Shown here: piece after piece, positions 1-8,790 of the stretch | Layout: each line of letters begins with the position of its first letter | How positions within the stretch are numbered: position 1 is the first letter of the stretch | From: Escherichia marmotae | GTDB lineage: Bacteria > Pseudomonadota > Gammaproteobacteria > Enterobacterales > Enterobacteriaceae | Assembly: GCF_002900365.1 (NCBI RefSeq) | Contig: NZ_CP025979.1 | Location: 3,100,001-3,164,000, forward strand | Reading direction: 5' to 3' | DNA length: 64,000 nt | Position numbers and translations under genes: made by a program | Notes under the pieces: generated by a model | Database searches by the model: none | What the model was told of the DNA's origin: nothing | What the model saw: the letters and a program-made list of their open reading frames with translations, nothing else

Positions 1-99
1 TCGCAGCCATAAATCTGTGCCGTTGCCAGAATAATGGCATCTGGCTTTTTGATTTTATATTCAAGAATGAAAAAGTCTTTTTGTCATTCCTCATGCACC

Positions 100-303
100 T
101 TACACGGATTCTTCAACACCTGGCGCCTCCCCCTTTTGCCTGCCTCCCTTTGCCTTACGTACCGGAAATTGCTGCCGCTCCAGATATTGCTCCACCGCTT
201 CGCGTAAAATTGCAGATCGTGAAACTTTACGCCAGCCCCTGAGTTTGTTCAGTCTTTTAATTGCCTCTTCTGACAAATGAAGAAAAACCGTATTCATCGC
301 CAT
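100..303 (-). CDS. yiiE: YiiE, ribbon-helix-helix putative regulator
   Basis: Small protein of about 67 residues with the look of a CopG/ribbon-helix-helix DNA-binding protein: a short beta-like N terminus (NTVFLHLSEEA), then two helices (IKRLNKLRGWRKVSRSAILREAVEQYL) and a basic tail. I recognise it as YiiE, which lies next to yiiD in E. coli. The ATG at 303 is preferred over the GTG at 312 because an AGGTGG ribosome site lies just upstream of it. Just past the stop, another frame reads C-K-V-H-E-E-stop, which resembles the C terminus I remember for K-12 YiiE, so a one-base indel may have changed the last residues. Regulatory target unknown. Confidence 0.8.
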   Translation of the reverse strand: MAMNTVFLHLSEEAIKRLNKLRGWRKVSRSAILREAVEQYLERQQFPVRKAKGGRQKGEAPGVEESV

Positions 304-325
304 CGTTACCACCTAACATATACTG

Positions 326-364
326 TTAATTAATGTATGAAACTTACACTGGAAAATTAATTAA
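326..364. promoter_or_regulatory. paired TTAATTAA motifs upstream of yiiE
   Basis: Two identical TTAATTAA palindromes start at 326 and 357, 31 bp apart (about three helical turns), in the AT-rich region directly upstream of yiiE. Small ribbon-helix-helix proteins often repress their own gene through paired palindromes, so these could be autoregulatory sites. They could equally be chance in AT-rich DNA. Confidence 0.25.
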
Positions 365-496
365 CGAAAGCTGGTTTCCGCATGTGGTTTTGTTTTTGCG
401 AGACACTTTCCAGAAACAATGCAACAGTTACAGTTATTTTAATTATTATTAAAAAATCGTTTAGCAGTAAGCGGCTCGTCAGAACCGTATTGATAT

Positions 497-2068
497 TTAC
501 TGAGAGCTCAGATCAACTTTCCAGGGCAACAGATCGCGTACCCGGTTTGCCGGCCAGTCCTGGATATGTTCAATGACGTAACGCAGCCACTTTTCTGGCT
601 CCACATTGTTCAGACGGCATGTGCCGATCAGCGAGTACAACACCGCCGCATGTTCACCACCGCTGTCGGAACCCGCGAACATCCAGTTTTTCCGGCCTAC
701 GGCCACTCCCCGTAAGGCGTTCTCTGCGATGTTGTTGTCGATTTCCACCCAGCCATTACTGCAGTACACGTTCAGTGCATCCCACTGTTTCAGCAGGTAT
801 GCGAACGCTTTTGCCGTATCTGAGTGACGCGACAGTGTTTTCGTCTGTTGCTGTATCCAGTCATACAGTGACTGCATCAGTGGCGCGGCTCTGGCTTTTC
901 TTGCCGCCAGACGCTGTTCTGCTGAACAGCCCCGGACCTCTGCCTCGATAGCATACAGTTCACCGATACGCTGCAGGGCTTCCGTGGTGATGTCGGTGGG
1001 CGCTCTTGCATGCACATCGTGGATTTTTCTCCGGGCATGAGCCATACACGCGGCTTCCGTTATTCTGCCGGATTCGTATAACACCCGGTAACCACCGTAA
1101 GCATCGGCCTGAAGCACACCGCTGTAACCGGCCAGGTGATTTTGTGGATGGATACCTTTCCGGTCCGGACTGTACGCGAACCAGACCGCCGGGGGCATCT
1201 GTGAACCGGCGTTGCGGTCATCACGGACGTAGACCCACAGCCGGGCTGTCCGGGTTTTACCGCTGCCCGGCTCCTGGACCGGGACGGGGATATCATCGGC
1301 ATGGACTTTACCGGGCATCAGCACATACTGGCGCAGGACGTCATACAGCGGCTCCAGCAGTTCAGCAACGGCACCGGTCCAGCGCCCCAGTGTGGCACGG
1401 CTCAGCTCCACTCCCTGACGACGGTATATTTCTGACTGGCGGTATAACGGCAGATGGTCTGCATATTTCCCGGTGACAACATGGGCCAGAAGCCCCGCTC
1501 CGGCATAACTGCGTGCAATGGGTTTTGAAGGTACTGGTGCCTGCACGATATGGTCGCACCGGCAACAGGCCAGTTTCGGACGTTGTGTTTCGATAACCTT
1601 AAAGGCGCTGCTGATAAGCTCCAGTTGCTCTGACACATCACATCCCAGAGAACTGAGTTCACCACCACAGGCAGGACAGCATTCCTCTTCCGGCCGGATA
1701 ACCCGGGTTTCACGGGGAAGTGAGGCCGGTAACGGTTTACGGGCTGAAGACTGGCGCAGGGCGGATGGCAGTACCGGGTCATATTGCTCACCCAGCGTTT
1801 CCGCCATTTCTTCCTGAAGTGCGCTGATTCGCTCCTGAGCTTCCTGTATCTGCCGTTCGGTTTTTGCACGAAGTTTTTCTGAGCTTTTACCGAACTGCAT
1901 ACGTTGCAGTTTCGCAACCAGCGCCTTCAGCCGGTTGATTTCGGAAGCATAAGCCGCCACCCGCTGTGAGAGCAGGCGGTTGTATTCAGCCATCTGGCGG
2001 ATGGTGTCCTGTTGCGTCTGCAACAGTGCCCGCAGGCGGGCGTTCTCATGAGCAAGTGAGGTGTCCAT
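497..2068 (-). CDS. tnpC: IS66-family transposase TnpC
   Basis: Full-length (523 aa) DDE-type transposase of IS66 elements. It has an N-terminal coiled coil (about residues 1-90) and an IS66 zinc-binding domain (CPACGG ... CCRCDH, about residues 130-170). The catalytic core follows, with HADDIPVPV and QADAYGGY aspartates and the terminal ENALRGVAVGRKNW glutamate segment. It is essentially the same protein as TnpC of the ISEc8/ISCro1 group in E. coli. Start at 2068 (MDTSLAHE) follows a GAGGAT ribosome site. Third gene of the element. Confidence 0.93.
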   Translation of the reverse strand: MDTSLAHENARLRALLQTQQDTIRQMAEYNRLLSQRVAAYASEINRLKALVAKLQRMQFGKSSEKLRAKTERQIQEAQERISALQEEMAETLGEQYDPVLPSALRQSSARKPLPASLPRETRVIRPEEECCPACGGELSSLGCDVSEQLELISSAFKVIETQRPKLACCRCDHIVQAPVPSKPIARSYAGAGLLAHVVTGKYADHLPLYRQSEIYRRQGVELSRATLGRWTGAVAELLEPLYDVLRQYVLMPGKVHADDIPVPVQEPGSGKTRTARLWVYVRDDRNAGSQMPPAVWFAYSPDRKGIHPQNHLAGYSGVLQADAYGGYRVLYESGRITEAACMAHARRKIHDVHARAPTDITTEALQRIGELYAIEAEVRGCSAEQRLAARKARAAPLMQSLYDWIQQQTKTLSRHSDTAKAFAYLLKQWDALNVYCSNGWVEIDNNIAENALRGVAVGRKNWMFAGSDSGGEHAAVLYSLIGTCRLNNVEPEKWLRYVIEHIQDWPANRVRDLLPWKVDLSSQ

Positions 2069-2087
2069 ATCCTCACTTTACAACGGG

Positions 2088-2435
2088 TTATATGCGGATT
2101 CCAGCGCGTTCCGTTCGTTTCGGGTGCTTCCAGTTGATACCTTCAGGAAGCATGGATAACTGAGCCGGAGTAAGGTGCACCTTGCCGTCACGGGTGACTG
2201 GCCAGACGAAGCGGCCCCGCTCCAGGCGTTTGGTGAAGAGGCACAGTCCGTCACTGTCAGCCCACAACACTTTTATCTGGTCACCCCGGCGTCCGCGGAA
2301 GATGAACAGGTGTCCGGAGAACGGGTCATCCTTCAGGACGTTCTGAACTTTTGATGCCAGGCCGTTAAAGCCATTCCGCATGTCGGTGATACCTGCAACC
2401 AGCCAGATACGCGAACCGGCAGGGAGAGATATCAT
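2088..2435 (-). CDS. tnpB: IS66 accessory protein TnpB
   Basis: 115-residue IS66 Orf2-like protein, starting MISLPAGSRIWLVAG and containing the family motif TDMRNGFNGLA and FIFRGRRGDQIKVLWAD. IS66 elements need it for efficient transposition, though its biochemical role is unclear. Its ATG overlaps the tnpA stop (TGATG), implying coupled translation, and tnpC follows 19 bp downstream. Confidence 0.93.
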   Translation of the reverse strand: MISLPAGSRIWLVAGITDMRNGFNGLASKVQNVLKDDPFSGHLFIFRGRRGDQIKVLWADSDGLCLFTKRLERGRFVWPVTRDGKVHLTPAQLSMLPEGINWKHPKRTERAGIRI

Positions 2436-3082
2436 CAGTGGCTGCTCCCTTTTATTTCGCGGATAAGTGTCTGTAATAACGCCGGCGTCAGTTTACCTTT
2501 AAGCCTGAGAGTTCCGGCCGGCAGAACCAGCTCACAACACAGACTGTCGGACGGTGTATTTATCTGCTCTGGTTCCTGTGCGGGGGCCGGGATTTTATTA
2601 TCCGGCTCCGGCGTTAACGTCACGGGAAGCAGTGCCGGCATATTTTTTCCGGAAGGCAGCAGGCCACCTTTCCGGTATTGATGGCGCCAGTTGAAGAGCA
2701 GGTTATCGTTGATTCCGTTTTCCCGGGCGATCTGCGCCACACAGGCTCCGGGCTGCAGTGACTGCTCCACTAAGGCGATTTTAAACTCATAAGGGAAGTT
2801 GGGCCGCCGGGGACGTTTTTTTACCACGGGGGCTTCGGATATAACGGTGCTTTCAGGACGTACGACTGGTACCGTGGAAAATTGTCCGTAAAGGCAGGCA
2901 TCAAGTTCCTGCTCCGACATGCCTGCGGGCAAAGGCCACGAAAGGCCAGCTCTCCGAAAGCGCACGAACATACTACAAACTGTTGATTTTGGTACACCCA
3001 GGCGACGCCCGGCCACAACCCGGGGTAAATGTTCTTCAAAGTGAAGACGTAAAGCTTCAGTGATCCAGGTCCGGTGTTTCAT
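2435..3082 (-). CDS. tnpA: IS66 accessory protein TnpA (long form)
   Basis: 215 residues from MKHRTWITEA; an in-frame upstream ATG at 3112 would add ten residues. The central part (NFPYEFKIALVEQSL ... NGINDNLLFNWRHQYR) is the helix-turn-helix of IS66 TnpA/IS3 OrfA-like proteins. The first ~90 residues form an extra helix-turn-helix-like domain (GRRLGVPKSTVCSMFVRFRRAG) absent from short TnpA proteins. This accounts for the larger size of ISCro1-type elements compared with ISEc8 (about 2.44 kb). Confidence 0.88.
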   Translation of the reverse strand: MKHRTWITEALRLHFEEHLPRVVAGRRLGVPKSTVCSMFVRFRRAGLSWPLPAGMSEQELDACLYGQFSTVPVVRPESTVISEAPVVKKRPRRPNFPYEFKIALVEQSLQPGACVAQIARENGINDNLLFNWRHQYRKGGLLPSGKNMPALLPVTLTPEPDNKIPAPAQEPEQINTPSDSLCCELVLPAGTLRLKGKLTPALLQTLIREIKGSSH

Positions 3083-3436
3083 ACGATAGTGTCCATTAAA
3101 AATGATGGACATTATTTTTGTAGAGCCGGAGGAAACAGACCAGACGGTTTAAATGAGCCGGTTACGTTTAGCATCGCCCATGATTGTTTATTACTCTTAA
3201 TTAGGTCGGATCGCATCCACAGAAAAGCGACAACAAATAATAAGGACGAGTTATGGTGCTATGAATATATTATATTCAAGGATATTTGTTTTTTGACTGG
3301 GTCTTCATTTACATCATCAGGATAGTGTACCCGAAAAAGTCAGCGTATTTACCGCATCAGGCTTAAGATAAAATTTATCGCCCATCGCAGACCGGTCAGT
3401 GCCGCCACCAACCGGTATTTAATTAAAACGGCCGCC

Positions 3437-4426
3437 CTACTCTTCTTCGTTCCCGCCCTCTTCATACGGGCCAAATGGCTTCGCGGGCAGAACGATATAT
3501 GTGCCTTCAAACACCGCGCCTGGCGTATCGTCGCCAAAGATTTCGACCTGCATTTGCACCCGCGCTTTACGCCCGCGCGCCAGACGGTCGAGATCGCCGC
3601 TTAACGCACCGAGGTCGGCCACCGCATGAGGTTTGCCGCTAATCGGCTTGCTGTAGCGGATATGCGCATCGGCAAGAATAATCGTTCCGCCGAGGTGGCG
3701 TTCGCGCAGCATCAGCCAGATAAGCCCCCAACCGGTGAGCGTTGCCAGAGAGAATAAACTCCCGGCAAACAACGTGTGGTGCGGATTCTGATTGCCGGTT
3801 TCCGGCATGGTGGTGATAAATTTTTGCCCGGTATATTGCTGAATGCGCACGCCCATTTTTTCGCTTAACGGGATGTGTTCATACCACGCCTGCTGGAGCT
3901 GGGCGCACCAGTCGCCGCGATGCAAAATGTCATCCAGAGTAGCGACGGGTTTAATCATCAGAAAATGGCGAATCGGCGTGGTGGTTGGGGTGGTGATCTC
4001 CCCCTGATTCACAAACCCCAGCTTAGCGAAAAACTCCACCGCGTCTTCACGGGCGCTACAGGTCACGCGCTTAACGCCTTCCTGACGCGCTACCGACTCC
4101 AGGGTCATCGCCATCAGCGTGCCCAGGCCTTTGTCCTGCACGTCGGGATGAACGGCCATAAAGCGAATGGAGGCTTCGTTATCGGCATTGATATACAGCC
4201 GCCCTACTGCCACCAGATTACCCTGCTCGTCGACGACCATCTGGTGATGCGCCATCGCATCCCAGGCGTCGCGTTCAGAACCTTTCGGTTGATGCAGGGG
4301 TTTACGCAACATCTCCCAGCGGAATTGATAGTAGCGCTCTAATTCTTCTTCTGTTTGTGGAACCCGAAGGTGATACATAGCGATACTCTCTCTTGTTTCC
4401 CGTGACACACCTGGAAGCTGGCTCAT
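3437..4426 (-). CDS. yiiD: YiiD (FabY/MadA): GNAT plus hotdog-fold protein
   Basis: 329-residue two-domain protein, matching K-12 YiiD in length and sequence as I remember it. The N-terminal ~150 residues are a GNAT acetyltransferase-like fold ([21 protein letters not shown] is the acyl-CoA pyrophosphate loop). The C-terminal half is a YiiD-type thioesterase/hotdog domain ([21 protein letters not shown]). It has been linked to initiation of fatty-acid synthesis, as a malonyl-ACP decarboxylase. Its start overlaps the dtd stop by 4 nt (4423-4426), so it is the last gene of the yihX-yihY-dtd-yiiD series. The 271 bp between its end and the IS66 element contain no gene I can support. Confidence 0.93.
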
Positions 4427-4860
4427 ACCTGCAACCAGAATGTCACGGGACCATCATTGACCAGCGATACCTGCATATCGGCAGCGAAGCGTCCTGTTTG
4501 CGTGTTCATTTCCTGCTGACGGCAGCGTTCGACGAAATAGTCATATAACGCCTCTGCGCGATCCGGTGAAGCGCCTTTGGAGAAGCTGGGGCGCATCCCC
4601 CGTTCGGTATCTGCGGCAAGGGTAAACTGGGAAACCACCAGCACACTGCCGCCCGCCTGTTGCACGTTGAGATTCATCTTGCCTTCAGCATCGCTAAAGA
4701 TGCGATAGCCGAGCACACGCTCACACAGACGGTTTGCTTTCTGTTCGTCATCATCCTTTTCGACACCCAATAACACCAAAAGTCCCGCGCCAATTTCGCC
4801 CGTCACTTCTCCCTCCACGGTGACGCTGGCTCGGGTTACGCGTTGAATTAATGCAATCAT
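4423..4860 (-). CDS. dtd: D-aminoacyl-tRNA deacylase
   Basis: 145 residues, the normal length. Dtd hydrolyses D-aminoacyl-tRNA (for example D-Tyr-tRNA), recycling tRNA and keeping D-amino acids out of protein. The family motifs SQFTLAADT (catalytic Ser-Gln-Thr patch, about residues 77-85) and the C-terminal [10 protein letters not shown] (cross-subunit Gly-cisPro proofreading motif) are both present. It overlaps yihY by 4 nt (ATGA at 4857-4860), which suggests translational coupling. Confidence 0.97.
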
Positions 4861-5729
4861 GGTTCGTCGTCTTCTTCTTGTTCAGCAGCTTGTTTAAGTT
4901 TGCGGTATTCCCCGAGAGTGACAGTAATTTCTGCACCAAGCAAGACGATACACCATGTCCAGTAGACCCAGACAAAGAGGATGGGGATCACCGCCAGCAC
5001 ACCGTAAATGAGCTGATATGACGGGAACATGGTGATATAAAGCGCGAAACCTTTCTTTCCTGCTTCGAACAGGAGTGCGGCGACAAACGCGCCGACAATC
5101 GCGTCGCGGTTAGGTACGCGAATGGTAGGAACAATGCTGTACAGCAGCCAGAAGGAGATCCACGACAACAACAGCGGAAAAATACGCAGCACATTGTCGA
5201 TGACAGTATTGAGATCGCTCGCCCAGCGCAGGGAGAGTAGATAGGAGCTGATCGCCAGACTGGCCCCCGCCAGCAGCGGCCCCAGCGTCAGGATCATCCA
5301 GTACACAGCAAACGAATAAATTTTGGGGCGAACCCGTTTACTGCGCCAGATGGCATTCAGCGCGCTATCGATGGAGTACATCAACAATAATGCCGTGACG
5401 ATCAGACCACACGCCCCGACGGCGGTCATCTTGTTGGAGTTGGCAACAAACTGTTCGATATATTGCTGGATAACATCGCCTGTGGCAGGAAGAAAGTTGG
5501 CGAAGATAAAATGACGCAACTGAATGCTGACGTCAGAAAACATGGGAAACGCGGCGAAAAGTGCAAAAACAACGGCAACCAGCGGCACTAATGAGAGCAA
5601 TGACACGTAGGCAAGGTTACCTGCCAGGGTTGTCATGTTGTCCTCATTAATGCGTTGCCAGAGTAGTTTCAGCCAGGCCCATAGCGGACGGGTACGATGC
5701 CTGGCTTTTTCATGGATGGTTTTTAGCAT
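4857..5729 (-). CDS. yihY: YihY, inner-membrane BrkB/UPF0761 family protein
   Basis: 290 residues. A charged N terminus (~35 residues) is followed by about six hydrophobic membrane segments (for example [21 protein letters not shown]). The family signature [17 protein letters not shown] is present, and the protein has an acidic C-terminal tail (EQEEDDEP). It belongs to the BrkB/YihY family of unknown function, once annotated as RNase BN in error. Its start overlaps the yihX stop by 7 nt. Confidence 0.94.
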
Positions 5730-6322
5730 AACACCTTCGCGAAATAGTCCGGGATGGTGGTTTTATCTTTCACCAGAATGCTGGTAATACCTAGCTGATT
5801 AGCTCCTTCTATATTATCGGCGTTATCGTCGAAAAAGACCGTCTCGTCTGGTGAAAAACCTTCTGCCCGCAAAACATGCTGGTAAATTCGCGCTTCCGGT
5901 TTGCGCATACCTAAATCTTGCGACAAGTAGATATGGTCGGCAGCGCTACGGATTTCCGGGTATTCCTCTGGCCAAAAGGTAGTATGCAGGCGGTTAGTAT
6001 TGGAAAGCACCACCACGCGATGCCCCTGCTCACGCAGTTTATGCATAATGGCGATCACTTCCGGGCGTAGCGCGACAAACACCGCCTGCCAGCCGTGGGA
6101 GAACTGTTCGTAACTTAACGGTAAGGCCATCTCATGACACAGCGCCTCAGCGAACTCTTCATCACTAATTTCCCCACGCTCATGCTGATGAAACGCCTCA
6201 CCCATATGAAAACTCTTCTTAAGCGACGCCAGCGGAATACGCGTTAAATCGCTCCAGGTTCCCAGCACACGGTTAAAGTCGATATCGACAATCACATTAC
6301 CTAAATCAAAGATATAGAGCAT
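5723..6322 (-). CDS. yihX: YihX, alpha-D-glucose-1-phosphate phosphatase
   Basis: 199-residue HAD-superfamily phosphatase with motif I DLGNVIVDID (residues 6-15), motif II VVLSNTN, motif III lysine in GMRKPEARIY, and motif IV FFDDNADNIEGA. Length and sequence match E. coli YihX, which dephosphorylates alpha-glucose-1-phosphate. A strong GGAGG ribosome site precedes the ATG. It leads the cluster yihX-yihY-dtd-yiiD. In K-12 it borders the sulfoquinovose cluster; here it borders the variant cluster ending at 6463. Confidence 0.95.
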   Translation of the reverse strand: MLYIFDLGNVIVDIDFNRVLGTWSDLTRIPLASLKKSFHMGEAFHQHERGEISDEEFAEALCHEMALPLSYEQFSHGWQAVFVALRPEVIAIMHKLREQGHRVVVLSNTNRLHTTFWPEEYPEIRSAADHIYLSQDLGMRKPEARIYQHVLRAEGFSPDETVFFDDNADNIEGANQLGITSILVKDKTTIPDYFAKVLC

Positions 6323-6462
6323 TTTTGCCTCCTTTCACACCACAGGAAATTAACTGTAGCGGGAAAGGATGGGTTTGGCTATGTGGCAATAAGGGTAATC
6401 TTGTGACGCTGATTGCGAAAAAGCAGAGTAATTTCACTGACTTTTTCGCATTAGATGAATGG

Positions 6463-7350
6463 TTAAGATTCAGGCGTAAATTGCCAACGGGTTTCGATGA
6501 CCAGCGGCTTATCTGGTGTCACAAATTCCGGCGTTAGATTTATTGCGTTAGGTGCCTGAGTAAGCGGGTTAACACAGGTGGCATCAGGCTGTTTATCAAA
6601 TACAACCAGACTGTTTGCTGAAGAAGTCATGGTCATCGCGAGTTTACCTGGCCACAGTAACTTAACCTTTAACCCGTCATAAAAACCAAAACAGTCATCC
6701 CAGGGGCCGCCTTGAGGAGAGATGCGATTTCCTGTTGGCAGTTCATCACTACCCGCTTCTTCTTGCCAGTCCGCATCAAAAAGCACCTGCAACGACGCTG
6801 TACTTTGCGGAGCCAGCTTTTTCGCAAACCACGGATGCCAGCCCGCAGAGGCCGGGAATGTATCGGCATGTGAATGGATTTCCAGTTGTAAAACCAGCGC
6901 ATCGTTCTCCAGCAAAAAAGTCTGAATCACTTCCCCTTGCCATGGCCACGGTGAAGCCAGAGGCATACGTAAAGTCAGGGAATCTGTTGTTTTGGCGATA
7001 ATTTCCCATGTTGAATAGCACGCCATACCATGTAACGCATGTGGTGGTTTATTGGCGGGTAAAGAATAACATTGCCCACCAGCATTCAGCGTCGCGTTCC
7101 CCAATCGCCCTGCCCACGGCACCATTGGGAAACAGCCGTACTGAAAAGCTCTGCGTTGCGGCTGCCATTGGCGTAATACTTCACAACCAAATGCCTGTAA
7201 TGAGGTGATCCTGGCACCATCATGCGGATAAATCTGCAGGCGAATACTGCCTTTTTCCAGCGTCACAGACTCTCCCACAGGCCCAGGCCAGGGCGCGTCA
7301 AACGCCTGTTGTAGCGCCAGATAATGCTCGTTATTCCGTTCAGTTTTCAT
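6463..7350 (-). CDS. aldose 1-epimerase-family protein of the variant yih cluster
   Basis: 295 residues from the ATG at 7350 (MKTERNNEHYLAL); an upstream in-frame start at 7407 would lie well inside the preceding gene. Mutarotase/galactose-mutarotase-like fold: FPMVPWAGRLGNATL (substrate-binding Arg region), HALHG (first catalytic His), SAGWHPWF (second His), and a C-terminal NLTPE glutamate motif. Such enzymes interconvert sugar anomers. It plays the positional role of K-12 yihR and is the last gene of a six-gene minus-strand operon. Its start lies 11 nt inside the end of the MHS transporter gene, so translation is coupled. I would expect it to act on the transported sugar, but the sequence does not give the substrate. 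Confidence 0.85.
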   Translation of the reverse strand: MKTERNNEHYLALQQAFDAPWPGPVGESVTLEKGSIRLQIYPHDGARITSLQAFGCEVLRQWQPQRRAFQYGCFPMVPWAGRLGNATLNAGGQCYSLPANKPPHALHGMACYSTWEIIAKTTDSLTLRMPLASPWPWQGEVIQTFLLENDALVLQLEIHSHADTFPASAGWHPWFAKKLAPQSTASLQVLFDADWQEEAGSDELPTGNRISPQGGPWDDCFGFYDGLKVKLLWPGKLAMTMTSSANSLVVFDKQPDATCVNPLTQAPNAINLTPEFVTPDKPLVIETRWQFTPES

Positions 7351-8692
7351 GAGATTGTTCCCTGATGTAGCGGTAAGAAGCGGTTTCTTGTTCATCGGTC
7401 GGCTCAATCAGCCAGACGCAAACAAAGGAAAGAACTGAGACAGCAAATAAAAACAGAGCGACATACCACGGTTTTCCCCCTCCCAGCGCCAGCAAACTTG
7501 AGGCGATAAGGGGGCTTAGTCCGCCAAGTATTGCGGAAAATTGATAGGCAAAAGAAAGACCGGTATATCGTACTTTGGTGCCGAACATGCGGGTGAAAAG
7601 TGTCGGCTGCACGGCAAACATCATCGTCGGGCCTAAGTTATAGCCGAGGATCATACTGCACCAGATGATGAGCGTACTTTTACTATCCAGTAATAAGAAG
7701 AAAGGAAACGCGAACAGGACACAAAATCCCGCACCTGACAAATACAGACATTTTTGACCTATACGGTCTGATAACCACCCGACCAACGGACAACTGAAAA
7801 TACCGATCGCCGAGGCAATCAACATGCCCGTCAGAGGAATATCTCGCGATAATGCTAATTGGCTGGAAATATAAACGATACCAAAGGCGTTAATAATATT
7901 GGAGGAGACACTCTCTGCCAGCCTCGCGCCCAGCGCTAATAAAATATTTCGCGGATGTTTTTTGAATAATTCAATCAACGGAGGAACGGACTTTTCTTTA
8001 TTATTCGTCGTTTTTTGCTTTTGAAAATCCAGTGTCTCCTCAGTATGCAGGCGGATAAATAACCCAACGATCAACATCACCGCAGAAAGCCAGAACGGAA
8101 TACGCCATCCCCAGGAGAGAAACTGTTCCTGAGTCAGTAAATGGTTACAGAGCGCAAAAATACCGGTTGCCAGCATAATCCCCACTGATGCAGCCGTTTG
8201 TGGGAGCGAACCTAAAAAACCGCGCCGGGATTCGGGCGCAGATTCAATGGTCATCAATGCCGCTCCGCCATACTCGCCACCAAGACCAAAGCCCTGAATT
8301 AAGCGCAGCGCCATTAATATGAGCGGTGCCCAGATCCCAATTTCCTGATACGTCGGAATAAAACCAATCAAAAATGTGGAGCAACCGACAATAGCCAGTG
8401 TCCAGATAAGCGTTATTTTTCGCCCAATTTTATCGCCAAAATGGCCAAAGACGATGCCACCTAAGGGACGAGTCAAAAAACCGACACCAAAGGTAGCAAA
8501 GGCGGCTATAAGACCTATAAAAGGATCGCTGTTCGGGAAAAAAAGCGGAGCAAATACCAGCCCTGCTGCCGTGCCAAAAATAAAGAAGTCATACCATTCC
8601 ATCAACGCGCCCGCGAAACTGCCCATTACGACACGTCTCATGGCTTTACCGGAAAGTCCTTCTTGCGGTGTAGGTAACGTTTCAGACATCAT
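7340..8692 (-). CDS. MFS transporter, metabolite:H+ symporter (MHS) type
   Basis: 450 residues with twelve predicted membrane segments. The MHS-subfamily look is clear: EWYDFFIFGTAAGLVFAPLFFP at the first helix, the loop 2-3 motif GHFGDKIGRKITL, and GFGLGGEYGGAALMTIE. Relatives (ShiA, KgtP, ProP, YhjE types) import organic acids or zwitterions with protons. That fits an anionic substrate such as a sulfonate, but this is inference. The first two codons are ATG ATG; either may be used. It is the fifth gene of the operon and overlaps the epimerase gene. No K-12 yih transporter (YihO/YihP are GPH-family) resembles it. Confidence 0.85.
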   Translation of the reverse strand: MMSETLPTPQEGLSGKAMRRVVMGSFAGALMEWYDFFIFGTAAGLVFAPLFFPNSDPFIGLIAAFATFGVGFLTRPLGGIVFGHFGDKIGRKITLIWTLAIVGCSTFLIGFIPTYQEIGIWAPLILMALRLIQGFGLGGEYGGAALMTIESAPESRRGFLGSLPQTAASVGIMLATGIFALCNHLLTQEQFLSWGWRIPFWLSAVMLIVGLFIRLHTEETLDFQKQKTTNNKEKSVPPLIELFKKHPRNILLALGARLAESVSSNIINAFGIVYISSQLALSRDIPLTGMLIASAIGIFSCPLVGWLSDRIGQKCLYLSGAGFCVLFAFPFFLLLDSKSTLIIWCSMILGYNLGPTMMFAVQPTLFTRMFGTKVRYTGLSFAYQFSAILGGLSPLIASSLLALGGGKPWYVALFLFAVSVLSFVCVWLIEPTDEQETASYRYIREQSHEN

Positions 8693-8790
8693 TTTCCTCT
8701 CCTGGTCGGCGAGAAATTGGGAAATAACCCACTACAAAGTGGGCAGTCTGATAAATACGCGCATCGACCTGATGCCGATACGCGTTATGT

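Larger units (their letters stand above)
467..3165 (-). mobile_element. IS66-family insertion sequence, ISCro1-like
   Basis: Complete element of 2699 bp, close to the 2.7 kb I remember for ISCro1. The ends are imperfect inverted repeats: GTAAGCGGCTCGTCAGAACC at 467 and, read from the other end, GTAACCGGCTCATTTAAACC finishing at 3165. It is flanked by a perfect 8-bp direct repeat, GTTTAGCA (459-466 and 3166-3173), the target duplication size expected for IS66. It carries the three genes tnpA, tnpB and tnpC in the usual order on the minus strand, all open. It sits between yiiE and yiiD and interrupts neither. Confidence 0.93.

Noticed and set aside
606..1476. Open frames on the plus strand inside the IS66 element
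   Set aside because: Shadows of the tnpC reading frame.
3174..3436. Possible small gene between the IS66 element and yiiD
   Set aside because: Only very short frames with poor start context; an AAGGAC near an ATG leads to a three-codon frame.
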